Shown piece by piece: positions 9,533 to 19,824 of a stretch of 64,000 bases of DNA. Positions within the stretch are counted from its first letter, which is position 1; every line of letters starts with the position of its first letter. The position numbers and the translations under genes are program-made. A model generated the notes under the pieces. The model had not been told where the DNA came from, searched no databases, and saw only the letters and a list, made by a program, of their open reading frames with translations. The DNA comes from Simmondsia chinensis (Eukaryota; Streptophyta; Magnoliopsida; Caryophyllales; Simmondsiaceae): NCBI GenBank assembly GCA_018398585.1, contig JAGTTD010000015.1, forward strand, positions 6,019,001 to 6,083,000, read 5' to 3'.

Positions 9533-11137
9533 ATGGTGCTTTCAACTACTTCCTCAATGGCTCTTTCATGGCTACTCCTATTTCTTTTCCTACATGCTTC
9601 TTGTGCATCCACTAACTCCATCCAAGATAACTTTCTCCAATGTCTTGGCTTGAAAACCGAGCAAAACGATTCCTCTCTCCCGACATACTACACCCCTAAC
9701 AACACCTCTTTCTTATCGGTTTTGGGATCCACGGCACAGAACCTCAGGTACTTGTTACCGTCTGTACGAAAGCCGGTGTTGATCTTGATGCCAACAGAGG
9801 ACTCCCACATCCAGGCCACTGTTATATGTGCCAAGCAACTCGATCTCCAACTAAGAATCCGTAGTGGGGGCCATGATGCTGAAGGTATGTCCTTTGCATC
9901 TGAGATGACACAACCATTTATTCTCGTTGACATGGCTAAACGTCGGTCAATTACTGTTGACATCGATGATAATAGCGCTTGGGTTGAAACCGGAGCTACC
10001 CTTGGCGAGCTATACTACCGTATCTCGGAGAAAAGTAGGGTCCACGGCTTCCCAGCAGGGTATTGCCCTACCGTGGGTGTGGGCGGACACATCACGGGGG
10101 GAGGCTATGGAGATCTGATGAGGAAGTATGGCCTCGCGGTTGACAATGTCCTTGATGTCCGAATGGTTGATGCCAATGGTAGGGTTCTTGATAGGGAGCT
10201 AATGGGGGAGGACTTGTTTTGGGCTCTTAGAGGAGGTGGGGGAGGGAACTTTGGTGTCATCATGGCATGGAAGATTAAGCTAGTTCCAGTACCTGCAACT
10301 GTTACAGTTTTCACTATTAACAAGACCTTGGAACAAGGCTTAACAACGGCACTCTATAAATGGCAACAAGTAGCTGATACGATTGATGAGAATCTCTTCA
10401 TCAGAGTTGAAATAACTCCATCAACGCTTCAAAATGGGAACAAGACCTTGCTTGGCTCGTTCAGTGCATTGTTCTTAGGCGAAGCCGCTAACCTTATTCA
10501 AATAATGGAAAAGAACTTTCCCAAGCTCGGGGTAAGTGAAAATGATTGCTTAGAGATGAGCTGGATCGAAGCGGTAGTCTATATTGGCGCACTCCCAAAT
10601 GGCACAAAACCTGATGGTCTCCTCCATGCCAAGTCAATGACCAGGGCCTACTTCAAGGTAAAGGTGGATTATGTTAAGAAACCTATCCCAGAGAGTGGGT
10701 TGGAAGGACTGTTGGAGAGATTGATGGAAGTGGAAATGCCACAATTAATATTCAGCCCATACGGTGGAATGATGAGTCGGATACCGGAATCAGAGACGCC
10801 GTTTCCACATAGAAAGGGCGTAAAATTTCAAATTGAGTATATTATATCTTGGATGGATGGCAAGAAAAGTGAGAGTAGGAACATTAAATGGATCAGGAAA
10901 CTCCATGGCTACATGACCCCTTATGTGTCAATGCTTCCTAGGGAACAATATGTTAATTTTCGGGATTTCGACCTCGGCATGGACAAAGTTGGTAAAGATA
11001 GTTTTATACAAGCAAGTGCTTGGGGGTTCAAGTACTATAAGAATAATTTTATCAGGCTAGTGAAAGTTAAGACAAAGGTCGATCCCCAAAACTTCTTCAA
11101 GAATGAGCAGAGCATTCCAACCCTTCCATTTGCGTAG
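9533..11137 (+). CDS. Berberine-bridge-enzyme-like FAD-linked oxidase, intact
   Basis: Intronless 534-codon gene, the usual length and structure for plant BBE-like (reticuline oxidase-like) proteins. Residues 1 to about 26 form a signal peptide (LSWLLLFLFLHASCAS), so the protein should enter the secretory pathway and act in the apoplast or vacuole. The FAD-binding (PCMH-type) domain spans about residues 78-255. It has RSGGHDAEG with His114 and GYCPTVGVGGHITGGGYG with Cys178, the two residues expected to hold FAD by bicovalent linkage, plus the [11 protein letters not shown] loop (231-241). The C-terminal BBE domain has NFRDFDLG (475-482) and VDPQNFFKNEQSIP (516-529). N-glycosylation sequons occur at N45, N56/N57, N263, N303 and N356. 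Family members oxidise alcohols, carbohydrates or alkaloids with O2; the substrate cannot be read from sequence. A decayed inverted copy lies at 53.3-55.26 kb. The start is chosen for its position after the TATA box and leader and for the signal peptide; an in-frame ATG at codon 9 is an alternative. Confidence 0.93.
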   Translation: MVLSTTSSMALSWLLLFLFLHASCASTNSIQDNFLQCLGLKTEQNDSSLPTYYTPNNTSFLSVLGSTAQNLRYLLPSVRKPVLILMPTEDSHIQATVICAKQLDLQLRIRSGGHDAEGMSFASEMTQPFILVDMAKRRSITVDIDDNSAWVETGATLGELYYRISEKSRVHGFPAGYCPTVGVGGHITGGGYGDLMRKYGLAVDNVLDVRMVDANGRVLDRELMGEDLFWALRGGGGGNFGVIMAWKIKLVPVPATVTVFTINKTLEQGLTTALYKWQQVADTIDENLFIRVEITPSTLQNGNKTLLGSFSALFLGEAANLIQIMEKNFPKLGVSENDCLEMSWIEAVVYIGALPNGTKPDGLLHAKSMTRAYFKVKVDYVKKPIPESGLEGLLERLMEVEMPQLIFSPYGGMMSRIPESETPFPHRKGVKFQIEYIISWMDGKKSESRNIKWIRKLHGYMTPYVSMLPREQYVNFRDFDLGMDKVGKDSFIQASAWGFKYYKNNFIRLVKVKTKVDPQNFFKNEQSIPTLPFA

Positions 11138-11622
11138 AGCAGAGAGAAAGTTCATGGGTAAAAATCCAATTATTAGTTCACAAGATTCTTGGGTCGGTCA
11201 CTATCATAGAACTTTAGTCATTCATTAAGTGTAAAGAAAGAAATAATAAGATTGCAACACTAATATTATTTATTGATTGTTTGTAAATCCTTGATCAAGT
11301 TTATAAATAAGGAAACATTTAGATTGTATTGTGAGAATTTTGTAAATGGATGGATAGACCAAAAATACGAATAAAAGAATATTTTTACGTTTTTCGCATT
11401 TTTGAAGCAGATAATTTTTTTATGAATTCCAGAATTAAAGTCTTTGCTAGTGAAGAATCAGAAAGATGCATGAATAAGTTAATAATTAGGCTTAAAACCA
11501 TAAAAATTGTTTTGTACAAGATCAAGGGACAACATCACAAAAGCTAAGAAATAAAATGCTACTCATATAACATGTTACGCTAGTAATATCAAACAATAAC
11601 CAAACTGCAAAATACAAGAATG
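11138..11622 (+). other. 3' UTR and 3' flank of BBE-like gene, conserved in its duplicate
   Basis: The sequence after the stop codon is shared, in inverted orientation, with about 53285-53776. Shared phrases include AAGAAATAATAAGATTGCAA, TATTATTTATTGATTGTTTG, AATGGATGGATAGACCAAA, ATTTTTGAAGCAGATAAT and GGGACAACATCACAAAA. Candidate poly(A) signals are AATAAT near 11240 and GAATAAAAG near 11369. The last recognisable shared block is near 11570-11622. Confidence 0.7.
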
Positions 11623-11690
11623 GTATAAGAAGATAATGTGAACTACTAGCTTGATGTTTGAATGGATGCAAACCAACTGGCTTGTTTGCC

Positions 11691-11861
11691 TCACTGAGAT
11701 GCTTTAGAAGGAGGTAGTGTCCTAAAACCCTTGTCCCAAGGTGACATAGTAATGCCAAGTTTCGTACTTTTGGTCCAAAAAGTGATGATTCGAGAGGTAT
11801 TTATGTCGTAGCAATATACACACTCGTCAAATCGTTCGCTCAAAAAGGATAGTTTGCATGC
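11691..11861 (-). CDS. Possible orphan terminal exon of an unrecognised gene
   Basis: Minus-strand frame encoding ACKLSFLSERFDECVYCYDI followed by a basic, aromatic-rich tail ending LPPSKASQ and a stop. It is preceded directly by a typical plant 3' splice site (T-rich, TTTGGTTCAG) at about 11862-11872, in frame. I see no matching upstream exon within 500 bp on this strand and recognise no domain. It may be a captured or left-behind exon, or chance. Confidence 0.3.
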   Translation of the reverse strand, partial: ACKLSFLSERFDECVYCYDINTSRIITFWTKSTKLGITMSPWDKGFRTLPPSKASQ

Positions 11862-11948
11862 CTGAACCAAAGAAAATATCGTATAATATGATAACATAAT
11901 CATGCATTCACAACTCCAATAATCAATACATTCTCTCCAATCCAACAT

Positions 11949-12239
11949 GCACTTTAAACTACAATCAAGAGACTTACTATAGGGCTAGAATGATGGCATA
12001 CAAGTTAAGAAATTTTGATGAAATTAGAAAATCGAATAAGTGTTGTTACATAACAGATTTTCCTATTGGCCATTACATACTGTTACTTTGGTAATGACAT
12101 CCACAACTAGGTCTTAAGGGTCAGTATAGCAGCAACCATCACTTTCCAAGACTCCAAAGTCACCCAATCACTCCCCCAATCAATGTAAAACGCCTTAGGT
12201 TGCTGTATCTTGAAAAACATTCCTAAGTCCTTTGTTGAA
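11949..12239. other. Intergenic sequence, nothing recognised
   Basis: No supported ORF or repeat boundary was seen between the exon-like ORF and the truncated foldback copy. Confidence 0.4.
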
Positions 12240-13423
12240 CTTTAATTTTGATATTATTTTTCCACTAATTATGGGATTACGCTACTCTAATGCCTTCATT
12301 AAGATTTTTCTAATGGTCCTAAAGGTGCCCCAACTTAGTTTGTACCCATTTGGAATTAATTTTAGAAATGTACCACGAGTTTAAGTAAATATACCATAAC
12401 TTTTAACTGAATGTACCACATGATCCTACTAGCTTATACCACATAGTTACACTTGAAAGAATCTTTAATTCTTATGCCATTTCTCCACTAATTATTAGAT
12501 TATGCTACACTAATGACTTCATTAAGTATCTATAGGATCCTAAATATACCCCAACTTATTTTGGACCCATTTGGAGTTAGTTTTATAAATGTACCATGAG
12601 ATTTAACTAAATGTATCTCTACTAAATATATCACAAGGTTTTACTTGCTTGTACCATATAGTTATAAATGAAATAATATTTTATTTTAATACAATTTTTT
12701 CACTAATTATAGGATTATGCTATACTAATGACTTCATTAAGGATCTCTAATGGTTTTAAAGGCACCCCAACTTAGTTTGAACACATTTAGAATTAGTTTT
12801 AGAAATGTACGGCAACTTTTAACTAAATGTACTACAAGGTTCTACTGACTTATACCACAGTTATACATGAAGAAAATCTTTAATTTTTACATCATTTTTT
12901 TAATAATTATGGGATCATGTTACACTAATGACTTCATTATAATTATGCATCTATAATGGTTTTGTCCTTAAAATAATTATATTTTAATATTTAGATTATT
13001 TTATTATAATTTTTAAGGTGTTTTAAAAAATTTTATTTTATTTGACACGCAAGCTTCGATATCTAACAATAATAATAAGAGTAAATATTTTTTTTTGGAT
13101 AATACTTTTATAAATATTGGATAAATTTATGTATATTAAATAATAATATCGATATAATATGATACAAAAAATTTGGGCAATTAATTTTTTCATATTTTTG
13201 TGAACAGCTGTTGCACCAATTAAAAAAAAAAAAAGAAACTTTTTTTCAGTACTGTTAAAATGATCAAAATGTCCCTACTGATGTGGCAGTGCCATGCTTA
13301 CTGGGCGTATCATTTTGGTAATTTCGGATTTTCGTATGCTATTTTGGTACTTTCGAATTTTTGCGTGCTATTTTGGGAATAAAAATTGTCAAACGTGTTG
13401 TTTTGATAAATCACCCTATCAAG
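12240..13423. mobile_element. Truncated second copy of the tandem-unit foldback element (right half only)
   Basis: Carries four ~200-bp units in the same orientation as the right arm of the 1549-6186 element (CTACACTAATGACTTCATTA-type phrases near 12275, 12500, 12720 and 12925). They are followed by the TIR sequence down to the terminus (AACGTGTTGTTTTGATAAAT then CACCC). No left arm or left TIR is present before 12240, so this is half an element, either deleted or a different arrangement. It lies only about 1.1 kb downstream of the BBE-like gene. Confidence 0.7.
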
Positions 13424-13668
13424 AACCTATAGAAAAACAATAGAAATATTGTAACAATAGTTTGAGTTATTTTTTCTCATATATATTTAAAAGAGGGGTT
13501 GATCGTTCATGTGATGACAGTATGGTTTTTGAATAAGTATAGTTAATTATAGAATGCAACAATATTTAGTTAATAGAAATATATATTGTTAAATGATTAT
13601 CATGTGATGATAATTAGATTTGACCTATTTAAAACAAGAATTAAATTGCCTTTAAGGTACTTAAGCAT
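13424..13668. other. AT-rich spacer
   Basis: Short AT-rich stretch with no ORF; nothing else recognised. Confidence 0.4.
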
Positions 13669-13940
13669 TTTTTTTTTTTTTTTAAAGATGGTAAAGCCAC
13701 ACACTAGACTTTAGCTTCCTCTTCTAAGAGAGGGGCAGCCTAAAGCCTCCTCTCGAGAGATGAGGAGAAGAGTCTCCAAGGGTTCCAGCAGATCTACATG
13801 GAAGCCTCGCCTCGAGTAACATTCGCTAGCGGCACAGTCCGCTGCTTTATTTGCCTCCCTGAAAACATGAGAAAACTTGACTTGGCAAAGACGATTACAC
13901 AGAGCCTTGATCTCATTCACGATTAGCATGCCGCAATAAT
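13669..13940 (-). pseudogene. LINE RNase H C-terminal remnant
   Basis: Minus-strand frame with IKALCNRLCQVKFSHVFREA then NKAADCAA, the C-terminal signature of plant LINE/RVT_3 RNase H (V-x-F-x-H-V-x-R-E-x-N-x-x-A-D). The frame ends just before a T tract at 13669-13682, which is the poly(A) tail on the minus strand. The rest of the element is missing on the 5' side. Confidence 0.65.
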
Positions 13941-14069
13941 TAAACCATTTGAAAATATTTAATTTGCATTGATTACATTAATTAGAATGATTTATTTATT
14001 CATGAGATGAATAAATCATATATTAGAATATATGATTATTTATTTATGAGATAATAAATTATTTATTTA

Positions 14070-14412
14070 TTCGTGAGGTTTTTCTTTGCTGCTGGGTTGA
14101 GGCTGTCTTCGGTTTCTGCTGGTTTTCGCTGGCCCTGTGTTTCGGGCCTCTGGTTGTTGTGTTTCTCTCTACTTTTTGTTGTTGCTATTTCTGGTGGGTC
14201 TTGGGGTTGGTTTGGCTCTGGTGGTTTGGCTGGTAGGTTGGGGAGTTTTGCTTTTGTGTTTCGGTGTTCTGGTCCCGTGTTTGTTGTTGCGGGTGGTGTT
14301 CTTGCTTTGGTCCCTTTTTTTGTGCTTTTTGCTCTTGCTGTTCTCGGGTCCCCGATCGTTGGGACGTCGTTCTTGTATTTAGCTCTGCTCTTTAATTATC
14401 AAAAAAAAAATA
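14070..14412 (+). mobile_element. LINE-like 3' end (G/T-rich tail)
   Basis: A strongly G/T-rich stretch with open frames in two phases but no recognisable domain. It ends GCTCTTTAATTATCAAAAAA, the (T)TATCA-poly(A) style of ending also seen at 15.7 kb and 31.15 kb. I read it as the 3' UTR of a truncated LINE; the ORFs in it are probably not genes. Confidence 0.4.
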
Positions 14413-14554
14413 GCATATATCATCACATGTGTAACCATTGCTTTTCTTTTCTTTTTTTTTCCTTCTTATTGTAAAGTTTTCTCGTTGTTTGCCCTTCTTA
14501 TTGTAAAGTTTTCCATATTTTTCTCTCGCTCTAGGGCAAATTTCAAAATTCATC

Positions 14555-15718
14555 AGGGGGAGACCTTTCGTCTGCGCCCAACCCCCCCGGCCTCTCCATC
14601 CGCCGGCCGTGGCTTGGGTTGTTTCGGGTCATGGGGTTTCTGGGTTGGTGTTGGGTCGCTCTCCTCCGCTGTGTCTCCCTCCTGTTCAAGTGAGGGGTTG
14701 TCGGGTGTTGGGTCCTTTGGGTGATGGTCGTCTCCCCTCTCCCTCCTCTACTTTGCTACAGAGTTCCGTCGCTGCAGAGGGGCCATCGTCAACCGATGTC
14801 CAACTCCAACGCCGAGTTCCACACGCTACTGCCACTGCCGAGTTCCACCGCCGAAGTCCTTCAACTGTTCTGAGTCACTGGGCTCCTGTTTCGGAGGTGT
14901 TTTTTACTCTTTTCACCACCGGGGGGGGGGGGGGGGGACCTTTCGTCTCTCTCCCCCTCCCCCCCCCACACCGAACCACCTTCTTCCACCTCCCTGCGCC
15001 AGTCTCGACCGCGACTGGCAGCCACCTACGACGCCACTTCCAGGCCCACCACCTCCAGCAGCCACCATTTCGCCGCCAAGTCTAAATCTCCACCGCTGAG
15101 GTCCATCTCCGTCGCCAAGTATGCACCTAAGTACCGTCGCAAGTCCAGTCAAAACATCACTGTGTCAACACCTCTCCTGTATCAGCATCAATTTTGTTTT
15201 AAGGACTAGTCTAATAAGATTTGATTGTGTTTTCGTTAATGTGAACCACCTGCTACACCTAGGTCTCTCTGACAATGTATTTCCTCAAGGGGCTTTCTGA
15301 TTTCACCCGCCATTCTGGATTTTTCTTACCCTTCCTTGTGTTGTGGGTTTGGTACCCTCTCTATCCGGTCTCATGTCTGGTACCTTGCTTGCAATGCGGG
15401 GGAGGGGAATTTCCTTCTCCTGTTTTCCACCCTCTTGAGGTTGTTCGTCTTTGATTGGGATGTGTGTTGAGGTTGTTCGTCTTTGACTGGGATGTGTGGC
15501 TATGTGTGTACCTGCTTCGAATTCAACTGGTGCCTTGTTAGCCTCTGGTCCCTTCCTGTTTGCGTAATGTTGTCCAGTTTGTCTTTGGTGCCTGATTTTT
15601 TCCATTTTGATATGGATTTTTGTACCCATCTCCGTTTATGGGATTGGTTATGTCTCGCCGGATCGAGGCCCAATATGTACTACAACTTTGCAGTTAATTA
15701 TCGAAAAAAAAGAAAAAA
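14555..15718 (+). mobile_element. Two head-to-tail LINE-like leaders followed by a LINE 3' end
   Basis: A GC-rich block opens with GGGGGAGACCTTTCGTCTGC at about 14556. A second block opens with GGGGGGGACCTTTCGTCTCT at about 14930 after a 17-nt G run (14921-14937). The repeated GACCTTTCGTCT start suggests two copies of the same 5' end in tandem. The tail at about 15650-15715 (AGTTAATTATCGAAAAAAAA) resembles other LINE 3' ends here. Long open frames in the GC-rich part on either strand are compositional and show no domain. The assignment to LINEs is an inference. Confidence 0.4.
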
Positions 15719-16130
15719 GAGCCCGATAAGTTAGTAATTAGGAGGCAAAGAAACAATAGATAATTTAATTAATTTTAATATATTATTGTTTATTTAATAT
15801 AATACTTTTGCAATTTTTGGTAATTGAATTAAATTGTTGAAAGGATATAGTATATAAAATTTTCATCGAATGAAATTTGTTTGCGCTTAAATTATTATTT
15901 CCTATAATGAGTTTTTATTGATGATAACAATGGAGGACGTTTGTGGACAAGTGAGGGAATAGAGTATTACTTTGGACCACCTTGAAAAATCCTTGACTTA
16001 ATTGGCACACGTGGTGTGTAGGTCATTGCATGAGCTAGGGTTTACGGGGTAATCGGGTTTCTCGTTAGCAAAAAAACCAAATAAGAAGTATCAAAGAAGG
16101 AGAACGAAAAAGCTAAGAAATAACATTTTC
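15719..16130. other. Intergenic AT-rich spacer
   Basis: No supported ORF or repeat end. A poly(T) run occurs near 16131-16141, just before the copia leader read on the minus strand. Confidence 0.4.
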
Positions 16131-16340
16131 TTTTTTTTTTTATTAATTACCTAGAAAATAACCAATCATAAGGACGGATACAAACTAATCTTACGTTCAA
16201 TGAGCTAATCGTTTTAAAAATCAGTGACTGGGTCTTTATCCCCCACTGGCTATTAAAACTTCGATTTATATTCCACCCAAAGCTCTGAATCTGGCTCCCG
16301 GGGCCCTAGACTTGCTTTGAACCTAAGCTCTAATACCAAT
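16131..16340 (-). other. PBS and leader of an old copia-type element
   Basis: On the minus strand, directly after the LTR end at 16341, the sequence reads ATTGGTATTAGAGCTTAGG. This matches the tRNA-Met primer-binding consensus TGGTATCAGAGC with one change. About 190 bp of leader follow with no gag frame. Confidence 0.55.
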
Positions 16341-16527
16341 TGTAAGAGCCCTATACCACCAATTAAGATCACCCACAGGATAAGGAGCCGCAAATCGAAA
16401 TATCAATAATAAACAAAAGAGGACAAGGGGAGAATACCAGAATTTAAGTGATTCAGCCGAAACTTACATCCACGGAGGTGAGCACGATAATTTCACTATA
16501 ACATTGGAGTTTACATGAGATATCCCT
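16341..16527 (-). repeat. Old copia-type LTR, 3' part (split by Ty3 insertion)
   Basis: On the minus strand this is the second half of an LTR whose first half lies at 25086-25244. The joined length is about 346 bp, close to the ~337 bp LTR at 52193-52529. It shares with that LTR, among other blocks, ATCTCATGTAAACTCCAATG/GTCTCATGTAACTCCAATGG, TCGTGCTC, GGATGTA-G-TTCGGCTGAA and TATTCTCCCC/TGTTCTCCCC. It ends GGGCTCTTACA before the PBS. Confidence 0.7.
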
Positions 16528-18329
16528 TGTAACGCCCCCAAACATTAATACCGAATAGGCTTAAGTCAAAGGGCGCTACATGGCCGTACTATAACGAATC
16601 CCCTTATTATAGTACGAAGCCCGCATATTTCCAATCAAAACCGTTCTTATATTATATAAAACATAGTCCCAAATACATTAAACTAATATATTAATACTAG
16701 TAGAGCGGAAGCTTAAAATTACAACATCCTAGATAGTCTTTGATCTGCTACCACAAAATTTATTTATTATTTAACTACGCAAAATAAACTAATTCTGAAG
16801 ATAGTAAGCCGCTTCATCATTCCTTTCTTCAGGAACTTGACATGGGTTACTAATCTGGAAAAATATACGAATTGGGTGAGCAAACAACACGCACAGTAGG
16901 TACATTTCCTTCTCTACCTAGATCAGGCATATCATTAAAAATGGATAAAATCCCAATTAAAAATCAGTAAAATCAATTTATCAGAAAAATTCACATTATC
17001 GTAGCACATATCTCTTATTTACAAGAGCACTTTTGGTAAAACTTACAGACGAAATGAAAACTACAGCCGATATTATTCCCGCGACAGGGTCAGAAATCGA
17101 CGTTCACATTTCACATATTCGAGCCGGTTCTAAGTCGACAGATCTGCTAGGATCAAACATAGATCTATGTGCCGATATTATTCCCGCAACAGGGTCACAG
17201 ATCGACTTTCACGTTTCATATTTCACATTCTATCGTCGATAGACCTGGAAAGATCAACGTAGTTATCTGTAAGCTTTTCTTATGAAAATATTTCAATTTA
17301 AATCACAAGTTCACAACAATTTCTTCTACATAATCACAACTACCAATTCTTTCAAAATTTACACATCTAAACATCAAATCCACATATAAATCAGTGTATC
17401 TCAAATCATAAGAGTAGAAATTTCTTTAAAAATTCACGTATAAATCAACATATACAATTTCTGCCAAAATTCACATATTTCAACATCAACTCAACATATA
17501 AATCAGTATAACTCAAATCACTAGAGTAGAAATCACATAGTTAACCAAGTACAGATGCCTGAAACTATTTTAACAAACTAACAAATTATTCAAATATAAA
17601 TCTTATCAAACCATGTAAAGCATATTTTTTTTTCATATTTTACAAACAAGTAGGGGGAGTAGAATACTTACCTTCACTAGCTTAAATCCAAGGTTTAACT
17701 CTTAAGAGGCGTCAGCACCGGCGAGGAGACGGCACCGGCGAGGAGAGAGATAGAGTCGCTAGTCTAACAGAGAGAGAAAAACCGAGAGGAGAGAGAGAGT
17801 TGTGGTGTGGGTGGTGTGAGGTTGAGGGGTTGAGGGTTAGGGGTATTTATAGGCCCAGAGGTCAGGCGGTACAATGGTGAGAGGACGGTACCGTGGTGGT
17901 GGGAGGCGGCACTGAGGTCGAGCAATACCAGCCTGGTTCAGGCTATACCGGGGTGGCGGATGGCATCGGGGTGGTCGGAGTAGTACCGCCGTAGTAGGGA
18001 CGGTGTTGTCGTGGGAGGGCGATGGTAGTGGTACTGGCGATACCGTGAGCTGTGAGGACAGTAGTCAGCGCCGGTGAGGACGGTAGAGGAGAGAGAGAGA
18101 CACGTGAGGGAGAGAGAGAGACGTAGGGGGGCGAGAGAGATGCAGGGAGGGGTTTATTATTTTTTTTCTTTTTTCTGATTTTTTATATTTCATTATTTTA
18201 TATATTTATTTATTATTACTTTTTTTTTCGTAACCTAATCGAAATAATAGCGAGTTTTAACCTAATTTAAATACCCTAAGTTTCACATATTGTACTACCG
18301 AATCTAATTTAATTAGGCTGGGTATTACA
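16528..18329 (-). repeat. Ty3/gypsy 3' LTR (left copy)
   Basis: Begins TGTAACGCCCCCAAAC and ends GGTATTACA in plus orientation. It includes two copies of a block starting ATTATTCCCGC-ACAGGGTCA near 17072 and 17175, long GA-rich tracts and a GC-rich region with repeated GGTACCG/GGCACCGG motifs (about 17700-18120). An open frame inside (17033-17242) is only LTR sequence, and the same frame recurs in the other LTR. Confidence 0.88.
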
Positions 18330-18343
18330 TCCTAACCCCTTTA
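18330..18343 (-). other. Polypurine tract of the Ty3/gypsy element
   Basis: Minus strand AAAGGGGTTAGGA immediately before the 3' LTR, the expected site of plus-strand priming. Confidence 0.6.
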
Positions 18344-18385
18344 AACAAAAGTTTCGTCCTCGAAACTTACCTTCATTTTCGAATA

Positions 18386-19750
18386 ATTCTAGTTATTTGT
18401 TTCTCATCTCTTCTCTGTTTCCCAAGTTGCTTCTCTCAGAGTATGATTGCTTCATTGAATCTTGACATATGAGATCGTCTTATGTCTTAACTTTTGTTCT
18501 TTCCGGTCGATTATGCGAATTGGATGTTCTACATAAGTCAGGTCATCATGTACTTGCAAAGGTTCGTGTTGTATCACGTGGTAAGGGTCAGAAATATACT
18601 TCCTTAATTGACAAACATGGAATACGTTATGTATTCCGGACAGTTCCGGTGGTAAGGCTACTTTATAAGCCACGTCCCCAACTTTTACCAAAATCTCAAA
18701 TTGTCCTACAAAGCGCGGACTTAACTTACCCCTTCTTCCAAACCTCATCACACCTTTAGTTAGAGGTATCTTTAGGTAAATATTTTTACCTACTGAAAAC
18801 TCCAATAGTCTTCTATCCTTATCTGCCCAACTTTTTTTCCTGTCTTGACTCATTTTCATTCTCTCTCTGATTAGCTTGACCTTTTCTTCAGCATCATGTA
18901 CAATCTCGGGACCTAATAGTTTCCTTTCTCCAACCTCATTCCAGAACAATGGAGTTCTGCATCTTCGCCCATACAAGGCTTCATATAGTGCCATCCCAAT
19001 ACTAGAATGGTAGCTGTTGTTATAGGCAAACTCTACCAAACTCATGCAGTCATCCCAACTACCCCCAAAGTCTATAACACAGACACACAGCATGTCTACC
19101 AATGTTTGAATAGTCCTCTCAGTCTGCCCATCTATTTGAGGGTGGTAAGCGGTACTCAAACTTAGGTTAGTCTCCAAAGCTTTCTGCAGACTCTCCCAAA
19201 ATCTTGACACAAACCTCGGGTCTCTGTCAGAAACAATTTCAATTGGCACACCATGCAACCACATCACAACATCAATGTATAACTTTGCCAACTTATCTAA
19301 TGGAGCGTTAAATCTAATAAGAATGAAATGTGCACTTTTCGTAAGTCTATCCACAATGACCCAAATCGCATCATTCTTCCTAACCGTTCTTGGTAGACCA
19401 ACAACAAAATCCATAGAAATTCGATCCCACTTCCACTCGGGCACTTCTAATGACTGTAGTAATCCACCAGGCTTTTGGTGTTCGGCCTTTACTTGTTGAA
19501 AGATCAAATATTTAGCCACAAACTCAGCAATATCTCGCTTCATGTCTCTCCACCAGAAGCAGCTTTTCAGATCCCAATACATCTTCGTGCCTCCAGGATG
19601 TATCGAATAACAAGAACTATGTGCTTCTCCCATGATATCTTTCTTAATTGCTGGATCACTAGGTACACATAATATATCTCTAAAGTATAATGCTCCATCC
19701 TCATGCAGTAGAAAGTCTAAAAATTCTCCTTTGGACACCTTACTGTTCAT
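18386..19750 (-). pseudogene. Ty3/gypsy integrase with C-terminal chromodomain remnant
   Basis: A 432-codon frame (19750-18452) covers integrase. The zinc-binding region keeps HSSCYSIHPG, but the expected C-x-x-C reads KYLIFQQVK, so both Cys are replaced (Tyr, Phe). The catalytic core keeps the Asp of VIVDRLTKSAHF, the Asp of VSDRDPRF and the Glu of HPQIDGQTERTIQ. The C-terminal part ends YVKIQ followed by TGA. After this stop the same frame continues SNHTLREATWETEKR, a chromodomain-like phrase, so a Trp codon was probably converted to a stop. Insertion by this copy's own enzyme is unlikely. Confidence 0.85.
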
Positions 19751-19824
19751 CTTTATTAAAAAGGGGTCGTGTTGCTGCGTAATCTTGATCTTCTCTAAAA
19801 ACGGCGGTTATGCAATCAGATTGG

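Noticed and set aside
14073..15152. Long open frames of 80-158 codons on both strands in the 14-15.2 kb GC-rich block
   Set aside because: Compositional frames in low-complexity G/T or C-rich sequence without any domain, start context or splice signals.
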